From contig NZ_AP022839.1 in the NCBI RefSeq assembly GCF_011764505.1, positions 1,781,001 through 1,845,000 on the forward strand: a DNA stretch of 64,000 nt, read 5' to 3'. Source of the DNA: Legionella antarctica (GTDB lineage: Bacteria > Pseudomonadota > Gammaproteobacteria > Legionellales > Legionellaceae). Shown here piece after piece: positions 20,668-30,002 of the stretch (position 1 is its first letter; the number at the start of each line of letters is the position of its first letter). A program made the position numbers and the translations under genes. The notes under the pieces were generated by a model that searched no databases, was not told the DNA's origin, and worked only from the letters and a program-made list of their open reading frames with translations.

Positions 20668-21783
20668 ATGCAATTTATTGACTTAAAAACACAATATTCT
20701 TTAATAGAAAAAAACGTTCTCAATAGCATTAAAAAAGTATTGGACCATGGACAATATATTATGGGTCCCGAAATCAGTGAGCTTGAAAGGCGATTAGCCT
20801 CCTTCGTTGGAGTCAAACATGCTATTGTCAATTCCAGTGGAACAGATGCTTTACTAATGGCTTTAATGGCATTAGATATTCAACCTGGGGATGAGGTGAT
20901 TACAAGTCCATTTAGCTTCTTTGCTACAGCTGAGGTGATTAGTCTGTGTTCCGCAAGGCCGGTTTTTGTTGATATTGATCCCCTGACCTATAATATAGAC
21001 CCTCAGAAACTAGAGAGTGCGATTACTGCTAAAACAAAAGCAATTATACCAGTAGGGTTATACGGTCAATGTGCTGAGCATGATATTATTAATGCTATTG
21101 CAGCTAAACATGGTATTCCTGTTATTGAAGATGCAGCCCAAAGTTTTGGTGCCACTTATAATGGAAAGTATTCCTGTTCGTTATCAAATATTGGATGTAC
21201 CAGTTTCTTCCCCTCCAAACCCTTGGGAGGGTATGGGGATTCGGGAGCTTGTTTTACAAATGACGATGCTATAGCTCAAAAATTAATTGAAATCAGAATT
21301 CACGGCCAAAATGCCCGCTATTGTCATAGTCGTGTGGGAATTAACGGGCGAATGGATACAATTCAAGCCGCTGTTTTACTTGAGAAAATGAAGATTTTTC
21401 CCGATGAAATAAAAATGCGTCAACACGTGGCGAAACGCTATGATGAATTGCTTTCTTCATTAGTGAAAACTCCCTATATTATGCCGCATAATACGAGTGT
21501 TTATGCACAATATACTATTGAAGTAAGTGATAGAGAGTCATTCCAACACCAGATGAACGCTGCCGGAATTCCAACAGCAATACATTATCCTGTAGCAATG
21601 CATCAGCAAAAAGCCATGAGTTATTTAAATTATGAAGCTGGTGATTTTCCTCATTCAGAAAAAGCCAGTCGTCATGTAATCAGTTTACCTATGCATCCCT
21701 ATCTGGTTGAGGAAGAACAGCAGAAAGTTATTTCTGCTGTAAAAAAAGCTTTATTGATGACTGAAGTTGAGGAAACCGTGTAA
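20668..21783 (+). CDS. DegT/DnrJ/EryC1/StrS sugar aminotransferase (WbpE-like)
   Basis: A PLP-dependent aminotransferase of nucleotide-sugar synthesis (371 residues from the ATG at 20668). It starts MQFIDLKTQY, shows GQYIMGPEISELE, SGTDALLMALMAL, and the PLP lysine in SFFPSKPLGGYGDSGA. This matches WbpE-type enzymes that make amino sugars for surface polysaccharide. The frame extends 28 codons into lapB, but the ATG at 20668 fits the family. The stop overlaps the pyrF ATG by one base. Confidence 0.88.
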   Translation: MQFIDLKTQYSLIEKNVLNSIKKVLDHGQYIMGPEISELERRLASFVGVKHAIVNSSGTDALLMALMALDIQPGDEVITSPFSFFATAEVISLCSARPVFVDIDPLTYNIDPQKLESAITAKTKAIIPVGLYGQCAEHDIINAIAAKHGIPVIEDAAQSFGATYNGKYSCSLSNIGCTSFFPSKPLGGYGDSGACFTNDDAIAQKLIEIRIHGQNARYCHSRVGINGRMDTIQAAVLLEKMKIFPDEIKMRQHVAKRYDELLSSLVKTPYIMPHNTSVYAQYTIEVSDRESFQHQMNAAGIPTAIHYPVAMHQQKAMSYLNYEAGDFPHSEKASRHVISLPMHPYLVEEEQQKVISAVKKALLMTEVEETV

Positions 21784-22481
21784 TGGTTTCGAAGCTAATT
21801 GTTGCTTTGGACTTTAAAAACCAGGATGATGCTTTAAATCTGATAGATAAACTTGACCCCTCCAGTTGTGCATTAAAGATAGGCAACGAAATGTTTACCC
21901 TCTTTGGTGGCAACTTTATAAAACTTCTGGTTGCAAGACAATTCAAAGTTTTTTTGGATTTAAAATTTCACGATATTCCCAATACTGTAGCTCAAGCTTG
22001 TAAGGCCTGTGCTGATCTGGGTGTATGGATGATCAATGTCCATGCGCTTGGTGGTATTCAAATGATGGAAGCTGCAAAAAACGCTTTAGAGGTTTATAGC
22101 AAAGATAGACCTTTACTTATAGCAGTTACAATTTTAACAAGCTTTTCTGAAAAAGAGTTAACCAAAATAGGAATTAACTGTGCTATAATGGAGCAAGTTA
22201 AGCTATTGGCAGCACTTGCACGAGATGCTGGACTTGACGGTGTGGTTAGTTCCGCACATGAGGTGCAGACAATTAAACAAAAGTGTGGGAATAAGTTTTT
22301 AACAGTAACGCCAGGAATAAGATTATCTAATAATACAAGGGACGACCAAACACGCGTTATGACCCCATTGCAAGCGATTAATGAAGGGAGTGATTACTTG
22401 GTTGTTGGTCGCCCAATTACCCAGGCTCCAAATCCTGCCATGGTTGTTTCCGAGATTCTAAAAGAGATATTTTCAGTTTAG
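21783..22481 (+). CDS. pyrF: Orotidine 5'-phosphate decarboxylase
   Basis: Decarboxylates OMP to UMP, the last step of UMP synthesis (232 residues). The catalytic motif FLDLKFHDIPNTV (Asp-Lys-Asp) and the C-terminal VVGRPITQAPNP phosphate loop are present. The start codon shares a base with the preceding stop. Confidence 0.95.
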   Translation: MVSKLIVALDFKNQDDALNLIDKLDPSSCALKIGNEMFTLFGGNFIKLLVARQFKVFLDLKFHDIPNTVAQACKACADLGVWMINVHALGGIQMMEAAKNALEVYSKDRPLLIAVTILTSFSEKELTKIGINCAIMEQVKLLAALARDAGLDGVVSSAHEVQTIKQKCGNKFLTVTPGIRLSNNTRDDQTRVMTPLQAINEGSDYLVVGRPITQAPNPAMVVSEILKEIFSV

Positions 22482-22552
22482 ATTAAAGAAAATTGAACTT
22501 AGAACATTATTTTATATGAATTATTTTATTCCGGGTTTTTTATGTTACTTAT

Positions 22553-22612
22553 ATCTAAGGTAGTAAGTAATTATCTGAGTAAAAATATGACTTACTTAGA
22601 TTTTTATGTAAT
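22553..22612 (+). terminator. Possible terminator or upstream hairpin between pyrF and vpdC
   Basis: An imperfect inverted repeat (ATCTAAGG-TAG-TAAGT around 22553 and ACTTACTTAGAT around 22591-22602) followed by TTTTTATG. It could end the lapA-pyrF run. The loop is long and the stem interrupted, so support is modest. Confidence 0.4.
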
Positions 22613-22639
22613 AAAATCTGCACAATTAAGGATGAGGCG

Positions 22640-25273
22640 ATGACTCCACAGCATGTGATAAGTCAGCTTCTGGAATCTGACACAAACTATCCCCACAATC
22701 TAAATCTTTTAAAAAAAATTATTTTAACCACTTATCTTGGTCGTTTAAGAATCAATAATCTGTCTCCTGATAATCTAATTACCTTGGGTAGTTATTTATT
22801 TGATGAAGAACGGATAATGTTTGATTATACTCGATTGAGTGAGCATAAAAAATCCTTGTTTATTCAATGGCTCCTTGGATCCCATCAGGAAGAGAAAAAG
22901 ACAGTTTTTTTGAGTGGTGTTCATATCAATGAATATCGGGGATTTACTTCTGAAGTTGCTTTAAACTGGTGGGGCAGATTGATCAGCTGGTTTGAAAATA
23001 GATTTTCGGAACAATGGAAAATAACAGATTTGAATCTTTCTCTTAATTACCAATTGACCGGGATTGAAATCTGTCATGGCCAACAAGGCAGTCTAATCGG
23101 TTTTAATCAATTTTTAGCTCCTCGAACGGGAACTAAATATAAAGCAGCCAATGATCCTCAGCAAGAACCGATGGGTAATACCAAAAGAGTTTTTATAACT
23201 AACGCGTTGGTTGATCAGTTAATGAATACTGATTTAAAAAATATTAATTATGAATCGGTATGCAAAAGTCCTCATCCTCAATCAATAGAGGTTACCAATC
23301 TTGGAGTTCGCCATCAGGAGATGCATGATTATCGTATTATACAACGATTTAGTGGTCATAAGCCTTGGTATATTCGATTTTGGAAATGGTGTGCATCATT
23401 ATTCGTAAATCAAGATGAAGAGCTATTAGTTAAGAAAGCTACAGTCGCTCCAAGTGCTCCCGAATTACTTTATGAAAATGAAACTATTCGAATATATCAA
23501 CGTGAACCAACGCATGAGGTATTAGTAAAGGAAAAACGACCAGAAATCAACAACCTGGTGCTATGCGGTGGTGGAGGCAAAATATTTGCACATATTGGAG
23601 TATGGAAAGCGCTTTGCGAAGCAAATATACGTCCCGTCAACTTCGCAGGAAGTTCAGCTGGTGCTATCATGTCTTTGCTGTGTTATTTGGGGTATTCAGC
23701 TGACGAAATCGAAGATTTATTGAGGCATTTCAGACAAGAACATTTGGTTTTTTATGATATAGACAGGAATGGGCTTTCAGATCCACACGCCTTAAAGACC
23801 TCTCTGGATTATGCAATTGCTCTTAAACTAAAACAAATTGTTACCAAATACAATATTCCTTATCCTCAAGGTAAAATCACCTTTGCAACACTCGATGCTG
23901 TAAGAAATCAATGTCCTGATTGTGGCATAGGTAAAGAACTCATAGTTACTGCAACCAATAAAAAATTAAGACAAACAAGGTATTTTTCTTTAGCAAAATC
24001 ACCTTTATTTGAAGTTAGTGATGCAGTTAAAACCTCTGCCAGCTTCCCTGTCGTTTATAGAGGAACTATCATTGATGGTGAAGAACACAATGATGGTGGC
24101 ATTTTAAACAACCTGCCCACTGAAGCCTTCCCAGAAGATCTTTCAACTTTACTTGAGTCGGAGTTTGGTAATAATCTTAAAGTCTTGGCAGTACAGTTTG
24201 ATAACGGAACAGAACGAACTGCAATAGATGAAATTGAACGTGTGTATAGGGAGAATTTTTTAGCTAATTGGATATATGGTTTATTAACAGGTGTTAAGGA
24301 TCCTGCCAGCGCATGGGAACAGGATAGAATGAAATTGCGGAAATATGCAGCTCAATCAATCGTAGTTGATGTTGATAACATTTCAGCCTCCTCATTTAGT
24401 GTAGAGGAGGAAAGTCGTGTTCGAATTATTCAGAATGGGTATGAAGCAGCGAAAAGTTATTTGGAAGTACGTTATAAAAAACAAGATGAACACTCCTATA
24501 AAAACCAAGAGGATATGTACTCTACGTTTACTTCATTAGGCGATTTGCTCGCATACTGTTGCTATAGAGGAAATAAACATTGGTTTGATATTGTTAATAA
24601 ACTGATCCATCAATCCCCGCTTCCGAATAGAACAGCTCTTATGAAACAATCATCAGAGTTAAAGCAAATTTACTTTAGCACATCAACTGTTGCTGAAAGC
24701 TCCCCTATAGTTGAATACAGCCCCGTAACTTTTTTTGGGAACACCATACTCCGGGAACAGTCCGTGATAAATGAAGAAAATCACTCTCGTTTATTGGCTA
24801 TATTTCCAATATTCTTGAAAATATCTCCGGAATTTGTGAAAAGCAATAAGGATAAAAAGAGGTTAGAGGCGGCCAGACATTCACTAACGCTCCAGTCACC
24901 TCTTCGCTGCTTGGATTATTTAACTCATTTAGTTGATGAAATAAATATTGTCATGCATATCTTTATTAATTTATTAAAAGAACTTAGAGATACCCCATCT
25001 GAGGACATATACAATTCTCTTCAGAATTTACAGAGTTTGCTCTACAGCAGTGTTGAATTATTTAAAGATGAATTTTATGGTAATTGGGATTTAACACTGC
25101 AACAGAGCTTAAGAGTCTTGAAGTTATTTAACAACAGCGATCTTGCATCAGTCGATACTTTATTGTCTCATTTGCGCAACAGGGCTGAACCGATGCAAAT
25201 AGTTATTGATAAGGTATATACCGATGATTTGACGAACGGAGACATGGAGAAGAGTTTGGAGTTTAATCTATAG
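22640..25273 (+). CDS. vpdC: Patatin-like phospholipase effector VpdC
   Basis: An 877-residue member of the VipD/VpdA-C effector family. The patatin domain starts at LVLCGGGGKIFAHIGVW (oxyanion hole). It has the nucleophile motif GSSAG (Ser339) and the catalytic aspartate in NDGG (Asp485), so it should be active. About 300 N-terminal and 250 C-terminal residues surround it. Length and the gyrA...pyrF neighbourhood fit L. pneumophila VpdC, reported as a host-activated phospholipase acting on the vacuole. Dot/Icm export follows from family knowledge. Confidence 0.88.
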   Translation: MTPQHVISQLLESDTNYPHNLNLLKKIILTTYLGRLRINNLSPDNLITLGSYLFDEERIMFDYTRLSEHKKSLFIQWLLGSHQEEKKTVFLSGVHINEYRGFTSEVALNWWGRLISWFENRFSEQWKITDLNLSLNYQLTGIEICHGQQGSLIGFNQFLAPRTGTKYKAANDPQQEPMGNTKRVFITNALVDQLMNTDLKNINYESVCKSPHPQSIEVTNLGVRHQEMHDYRIIQRFSGHKPWYIRFWKWCASLFVNQDEELLVKKATVAPSAPELLYENETIRIYQREPTHEVLVKEKRPEINNLVLCGGGGKIFAHIGVWKALCEANIRPVNFAGSSAGAIMSLLCYLGYSADEIEDLLRHFRQEHLVFYDIDRNGLSDPHALKTSLDYAIALKLKQIVTKYNIPYPQGKITFATLDAVRNQCPDCGIGKELIVTATNKKLRQTRYFSLAKSPLFEVSDAVKTSASFPVVYRGTIIDGEEHNDGGILNNLPTEAFPEDLSTLLESEFGNNLKVLAVQFDNGTERTAIDEIERVYRENFLANWIYGLLTGVKDPASAWEQDRMKLRKYAAQSIVVDVDNISASSFSVEEESRVRIIQNGYEAAKSYLEVRYKKQDEHSYKNQEDMYSTFTSLGDLLAYCCYRGNKHWFDIVNKLIHQSPLPNRTALMKQSSELKQIYFSTSTVAESSPIVEYSPVTFFGNTILREQSVINEENHSRLLAIFPIFLKISPEFVKSNKDKKRLEAARHSLTLQSPLRCLDYLTHLVDEINIVMHIFINLLKELRDTPSEDIYNSLQNLQSLLYSSVELFKDEFYGNWDLTLQQSLRVLKLFNNSDLASVDTLLSHLRNRAEPMQIVIDKVYTDDLTNGDMEKSLEFNL

Positions 25274-25360
25274 TTTTTTGCTATTAAATCGCGGGTATAT
25301 ACCTTCTCAATATCGAATTGTATGAGTGTTAAAGGTTGGGTCAAATAAACCAACCAACTC

Positions 25361-26314
25361 TTATTTGTTTGTAACACAAGGTTCTTGTTCGAGAACACCG
25401 CTTAAAACGGCATATTGACTATTCATTCTGTGAAGTCTTTGCGGACCAGATTTCGCTGTGGGTCGATATAAGTGATTTGTAACAAACTCTAAATAGTTTG
25501 GATTGGTAAACTTAGCTACGGCTATATGGTTTTTTAATTCTTTATGTTGGCCATTATCATACATCAAAAAGATACCACCATTCTGATCAATTGTTAGAGC
25601 CACCAGAGCGCCCAAAGAATAGCCATTGTGTGATATGGATTGTACATAAAAAGAACTTGCATAGGCTGTGCTGCTGGAGTGATCTATGTTTAGATCATTC
25701 AGACCATAATTTGTTGGCCATTGATTATGAGATAACCCTTCCTGATTACTCAGTTCTCCGGAGGGTTTAAAGATTAATTTTCCTTTGTTTAATTTGATGT
25801 CATCAACAAATACCTGGGCATCCCAAGTTTGAAAATTTATTTTCGTGTATTTAATGGTTAATACATGCGAAGCAGAAATTGAGTCATAAAGGGTTCCATT
25901 GGTTTGTACATAATCTCCATCAGAAGCTATTGCAGGGAGGTTAACGACTAAATTGACCTTAGTAGTCGCTTTCGGAGGTAAATGATTCGTCGAAATTTTT
26001 AATTTGCTTAATTTGTTTGGATCGGATTTTTTGTTAATTCCAAGAAGATAATCGCCTCTACTGGTACGCATATAGCCATCCATGTCGAGAAATAATTGAC
26101 CAAATCGGGTAAAAAATAGCTCTCTGTTTTTTTTGCCCTGAGAAACAACAAAATAACCATCATTGCTTAATGCCAGATCTAAGGTATTACCTGTTTCTAC
26201 TAAGTCACAACGATTAATTTTTAGGGATTCGTTAGATAGTTTGTATAAATTACCCGCATACGGCTGTTTGGCTACGACTATAAGAATAGCTAAAAATAAA
26301 GATTTAATATTCAT
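25361..26314 (-). CDS. FlgE-like secreted protein
   Basis: About 317 residues. The preferred start at 26314 has AAAGGAC upstream and opens a signal peptide (MNIKSLFLAILIVVAKQPYA-G); the frame continues 42 codons upstream without support. The body resembles flagellar hook/rod proteins: LDLALSNDGYFVVSQG, then FFTRFGQLFLDMDGYMRTS, GDYLLGI, and near the end AVAKFTNPNYLEF. It stands alone, far from flagellar genes, and has a Sec signal that hook proteins usually lack. It may be a co-opted exported FlgE paralog; role unknown. Confidence 0.7.
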   Translation of the reverse strand: MNIKSLFLAILIVVAKQPYAGNLYKLSNESLKINRCDLVETGNTLDLALSNDGYFVVSQGKKNRELFFTRFGQLFLDMDGYMRTSRGDYLLGINKKSDPNKLSKLKISTNHLPPKATTKVNLVVNLPAIASDGDYVQTNGTLYDSISASHVLTIKYTKINFQTWDAQVFVDDIKLNKGKLIFKPSGELSNQEGLSHNQWPTNYGLNDLNIDHSSSTAYASSFYVQSISHNGYSLGALVALTIDQNGGIFLMYDNGQHKELKNHIAVAKFTNPNYLEFVTNHLYRPTAKSGPQRLHRMNSQYAVLSGVLEQEPCVTNK

Positions 26315-26667
26315 AATAAGTCCTTTTAAAGATGTTGAGAGGCATAAAAGCAGTCGAGTGATTTCATTATTAACAAACTTGCTGAAGCAACAGACTATTG
26401 ACGCTTTTTTTTTCACATTAAAAATCTTATTTGCGAACAAATACTATCTTTAATAAGCTAATTGTCAACTGTTTAATTAAACCTGATACAGTTTTGGCCT
26501 GATACTATTTATTGCACGAAACTATTTATACGCTTCATAGTTAAGTATCAAAAACTAACCACAAGTCATTCTAATGACTACACAAACTTAAGGGCTCTCA
26601 AGTTATTGATTATTACTGATCGAATTTTAATTTCGGGTTATACTTCAATTTTCGCAAGAATATAAAT
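26315..26667. promoter_or_regulatory. Divergent intergenic region
   Basis: About 350 AT-rich bases between two divergent genes. No extra gene is supported; both promoters must lie here. The upstream extension of the FlgE-like frame (26315-26440) is open but lacks a ribosome binding site and family support. Confidence 0.4.
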
Positions 26668-27126
26668 ATGTTTAGTAATTTAACCCTTTATTATCTTAAT
26701 CAACTGGAAATTGTTCCATGGATAAATAAAGAGCACTCTTTAAAATTTCAGGATAGTGCGGAACAAGTAAACAGAAATCCCTTTAAATTAGTAATTCTTG
26801 TTTCTGCAGATTTAAGTCATAAAGCGCAAGTTCTTTTAAACCACATGATGGCTTATATTAATCTGAAAAATGATGAATTATTAATAATTAAAATTCTGGC
26901 TAAAGATTCCGTTGAAAATAAAAATAGGCCCTGGTATTCTCAGGTTGAAAATAGCACTCCACGCGCAATGTTAGTTTTAGGCTTAAATGATAATGAGTTA
27001 TTTATTGATTTGAATTTAACTTTTCCTGTAGTTCGGAGTTTAAGTGTTGAAGATTTACTTAACAACCCGCAATTCAAAAAGAAAGTATTTAACGATCTTA
27101 ATATCCTTAAGAGCTTGGTTTCATGA
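26668..27126 (+). CDS. Conserved protein, possibly DNA polymerase III psi subunit (HolD-like)
   Basis: A 152-residue protein. The N-terminus LYYLNQLEIVPWINK resembles the tryptophan-containing N-terminal peptide of HolD, which binds the chi subunit. The following alternating beta/helix pattern (KLVILVSADLSHKAQVLLNHMM) would fit the small psi fold. The match is only by eye and the family diverges fast, so the assignment is tentative. It is followed 42 bases on by fimT. Confidence 0.4.
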   Translation: MFSNLTLYYLNQLEIVPWINKEHSLKFQDSAEQVNRNPFKLVILVSADLSHKAQVLLNHMMAYINLKNDELLIIKILAKDSVENKNRPWYSQVENSTPRAMLVLGLNDNELFIDLNLTFPVVRSLSVEDLLNNPQFKKKVFNDLNILKSLVS

Positions 27127-27168
27127 ATATCTGATTTGCGGGTGTAAAGTATTAATCCACGTGGTGTT

Positions 27169-27648
27169 ATGAAGATTAAAGGACTTGCATTAATTGAAGT
27201 ATTAATTACTTTGATTCTACTTGCTGCTCTGACGTTGCTATGCGTTACTTCGGCATCTTTTCTGACATACAAAAATGAACGACAGACTTTAGTTGATGAA
27301 ATTAAAATGGCAATACACTATGCAAAGATTCAAGCTATTGTGCTTGGCCATCCTGTAAGCCTTACTCCCTTGAACCAATCATTGAATTGGGCAACAGGTA
27401 TGGTCTTGAACAAATATACTAATAAACGTGATGATACATCGGCTCGTATTTATCAATGGCATTGGCATCATCCTCACTGGAGTATCACCTGGTCTGGTGT
27501 TAGTTCATTTGATAAAATAATTTTATCTAATACTCCTGTTAGTGCTATAAGCAACGGTCAATTTGAGTTGTTTAACACATACACTAAAGAACGTGTAGTC
27601 ATCATCCTAAATAAACTTGGACGAATTAAGATTAAATCATTTGATTAA
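27169..27648 (+). CDS. fimT: Minor pilin FimT (type IV pilus, DNA uptake)
   Basis: A 159-residue prepilin. After a short basic leader (MKIKG) comes the pilin cleavage site and hydrophobic helix LALIEVLITLILLAALTLL with Glu at +5. The C-terminus LGRIKIKSFD matches the GRxR/K-type tail that in Legionella FimT binds DNA during natural transformation (established for the family). It should be cleaved by PilD, encoded later in this window. Confidence 0.82.
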   Translation: MKIKGLALIEVLITLILLAALTLLCVTSASFLTYKNERQTLVDEIKMAIHYAKIQAIVLGHPVSLTPLNQSLNWATGMVLNKYTNKRDDTSARIYQWHWHHPHWSITWSGVSSFDKIILSNTPVSAISNGQFELFNTYTKERVVIILNKLGRIKIKSFD

Positions 27649-27877
27649 ATGAGGGTAATTCCCCATGAAGTACTAAGCGAGGCGAATAATTACCAACAGA
27701 CATGACGGATTCGATTATGATCTGTATCTAGTTATTTTATAAAACTGACCATTGGATAGTACTTAAAAACGGAGCTAATTTGTTTCTTGTTGGAGTTGAA
27801 TAATAGTGACTACCATATTCATGAGATGCTTATTTTGTAGTATTCTTATGAATCATATTTAAGTTAAAATATATTGT

Positions 27878-28414
27878 ATGTATATAAATAATCAACCAGT
27901 CTTTACTGCTGAAACCCAATATCCTGAGGCTCTGAAAGAATGGCGGGAATATGATCATTCATTGACTGATAAATTACAGGCACTAAAAGGGAGTACGCAA
28001 TTAGAGCTTATATCTCAGCAGTGGATAAAGCCTACCTGGTGGGATACTTATCTTCTCCAAGTTAATGATGAACTGATTTTTCAAAGAGAAATCATAATGC
28101 AACATCGGGAGGTGGATTATTGGTATGCAAGGACCATAATTCCACAAAAATGCTATAAAATATATCCTGAGTTTTTTAAACGTCTGGAAAAAGAGTCAAT
28201 ACGTAATTTAATCTTTGACAGCCATCAAGTACACCGAGTGGCTATGATAAGTTATCCTGTTGATAAACACTGCATTGAGTTCAATTGGCTAAAAAAAAAT
28301 CGGGATACTATTGATGGTATTATTTGGGTTAGATTAGCAGAGTTTTCTCTAGAACATTTGGAGTCCTTTTATCTGGCTGAGCTTTTATTACCCGAATTAG
28401 AGAGTAAACTATGA
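27878..28414 (+). CDS. ubiC: Chorismate lyase
   Basis: Converts chorismate to 4-hydroxybenzoate and pyruvate, the first committed step of ubiquinone synthesis (178 residues). The substrate region QREIIMQHREVDYWYARTIIP resembles the UbiC segment that carries the active-site arginine. It overlaps ubiA by four bases (ATGA). Confidence 0.85.
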   Translation: MYINNQPVFTAETQYPEALKEWREYDHSLTDKLQALKGSTQLELISQQWIKPTWWDTYLLQVNDELIFQREIIMQHREVDYWYARTIIPQKCYKIYPEFFKRLEKESIRNLIFDSHQVHRVAMISYPVDKHCIEFNWLKKNRDTIDGIIWVRLAEFSLEHLESFYLAELLLPELESKL

Positions 28415-29259
28415 TAAAATGGAACGCGTATTGGCGACTGTTACGATTTAATAGACCTGCGGGCACTCTTTTACTTTTGTATCCTACAGTCTGGGCTTTA
28501 TGGATTGCTAATGAGGGCTTCCCTCCCTTCAAACTATTCTTTTTATTTTGTATTGGCACCATATTAATGCGGGCTGCTGGGTGTGTTGTAAATGATGTAG
28601 CAGACAGACACATCGATAAGCATGTTGCTCGAACTAAATTACGCCCTTTAACCTCAGGTGAGGTGGGTCTGACCGAGACTTTTGTATTATTAATTATACT
28701 TCTTTTCTCTGCTTTGGAGGTGGTAATTAACCTACCACCAAATTGTTTTTATTTAGCCGTTGTTGCCTTATTCCTAACGTCTATCTATCCATTTTGCAAA
28801 CGCTATATTAAAGCGCCACAAATGGTTTTGGGCCTGGCTTTTTCCCTGGGTATACCGATGGCTTATGTAGCCTCTGATGTATCGCTAAATAGCGGATTCT
28901 TTATTTTATTTCTGATTAATTTTGCCTGGATAGTGGCGTATGACACGATGTATGCAATGACCGATAAAGAAGATGATTTAAAAATTGGGGTGAAATCTAC
29001 TGCTATTTACTTTGCTGATTACGATCGACTAATTATTGGTATGCTGCTTTTCTTTCTCCATGGCTTATGGTTGTGCTGGGCTTTAGTGCAAAATGCACAC
29101 CTAGGATTTTATGGATGCTGGTTCGCAGCGGCATTGATTTTGATATATCAGCAAAAATTGATCAATAAACGAATTCCTGAAAACTGTTTTAAAGCTTTTT
29201 TAGTCAGTGTTTATTATGGCTTTGTAATGTGGCTTGCTGTAGTGGCTGCTTTATTCTAG
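28411..29259 (+). CDS. ubiA: 4-hydroxybenzoate octaprenyltransferase
   Basis: An inner-membrane prenyltransferase of 282 residues that acts on the UbiC product. Both aspartate-rich motifs are present: NDVADRHIDKHVART and DTMYAMTDKEDD. Eight or so hydrophobic segments follow the expected pattern. It is translationally coupled to ubiC. Confidence 0.95.
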   Translation: MIKWNAYWRLLRFNRPAGTLLLLYPTVWALWIANEGFPPFKLFFLFCIGTILMRAAGCVVNDVADRHIDKHVARTKLRPLTSGEVGLTETFVLLIILLFSALEVVINLPPNCFYLAVVALFLTSIYPFCKRYIKAPQMVLGLAFSLGIPMAYVASDVSLNSGFFILFLINFAWIVAYDTMYAMTDKEDDLKIGVKSTAIYFADYDRLIIGMLLFFLHGLWLCWALVQNAHLGFYGCWFAAALILIYQQKLINKRIPENCFKAFLVSVYYGFVMWLAVVAALF

Positions 29260-29435
29260 GATACTTGAGAAATGACACTAAAAAATTTTAAAAAAATGGG
29301 CCGCTAAAAAATAAATTGATTCATTAACAGCCTAAAATTTAACCATGACCCTTTTTTACCAGGATCCCGGCCTGGGGTCATAATACAACAACTAACATTA
29401 AAAGGCCTAGTGCTCCGGAACTTGCGCCCTGATGC

Positions 29436-29463
29436 AAAATCTAAAATCTAAAATCTAAAATCT
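29436..29463 (+). repeat. (AAAATCT)4 tandem repeat
   Basis: Four perfect copies of the heptamer AAAATCT, ending exactly at the stop codon of an integrase remnant on the minus strand. Such a heptamer tract can vary in copy number by slippage. It may mark the decayed end of a former integrated element. Confidence 0.8.
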
Positions 29464-29645
29464 CATATCGGAAAAGCCCCAATTACATCGGTATATTTAT
29501 CTTGTGCATCTGCTAGGCTTAACTTGGAGTATATTTCAAGAGAATCTCTTTTAATATGGCCTGAACAAGGTTGAATAAAAGCGTCATCAATGTTTTGCTT
29601 CTTAAGCCAAGTAAACAAAAAATGTCTTAACTTGTGGGGGATATG
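29463..29645 (-). pseudogene. Tyrosine recombinase C-terminal remnant
   Basis: About 60 codons in one frame read [20 protein letters not shown], then [19 protein letters not shown] and a stop. These contain the Arg (HKLRH), His (SGH) and nucleophile Tyr (EIYS) regions of a phage-type integrase. No start and no N-terminal part remain, and the usual HxLRH context is decayed. It indicates an earlier integration event at the ubiA-proximal boundary. Confidence 0.75.
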
Positions 29646-29694
29646 GATCGCTCAATACCTGCAAACTTAGTATATCTCATAAGAATTTTTTAAT

Positions 29695-29994
29695 CTAAAG
29701 ATTGGTATAATGGCGCCCCAATTCTGATCTCATGGATAAAACCTTTTGATTAATCAGGGTAAATATAGTCTCCGGCGTCTTGTGTCTCGCTTCACATAGG
29801 GATGATGCTGACACTGGTTGTTCCTGCAACCCCGAAAATTCCGCAGTTTCCCAAAGATCATTTAATAAAATTTTGTAACCCTGGCTATTCTTGCTTAAGA
29901 CTAACTTTAATATAAAAGTTACTAAAAATTGGGTGTTAATAACCCGTTTTCGTGTTTGCCAATAAGGGACAAAATCTGAAAGCAGATCAAAATT
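29695..29994 (-). pseudogene. Transposase N-terminal remnant
   Basis: A single minus-strand frame of about 100 codons without a credible start reads FDLLSDFVPYWQTRKRV, then FILKLVLSKNSQGYKILLND and EARHKTPETIFTLINQKV. The pattern resembles the N-terminal part of Legionella IS4-like transposases. It ends at an in-frame stop before any catalytic region, so it is a fragment. Classification is by recall and moderate. Confidence 0.5.
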
Positions 29995-30002
29995 AAATTT
30001 AT

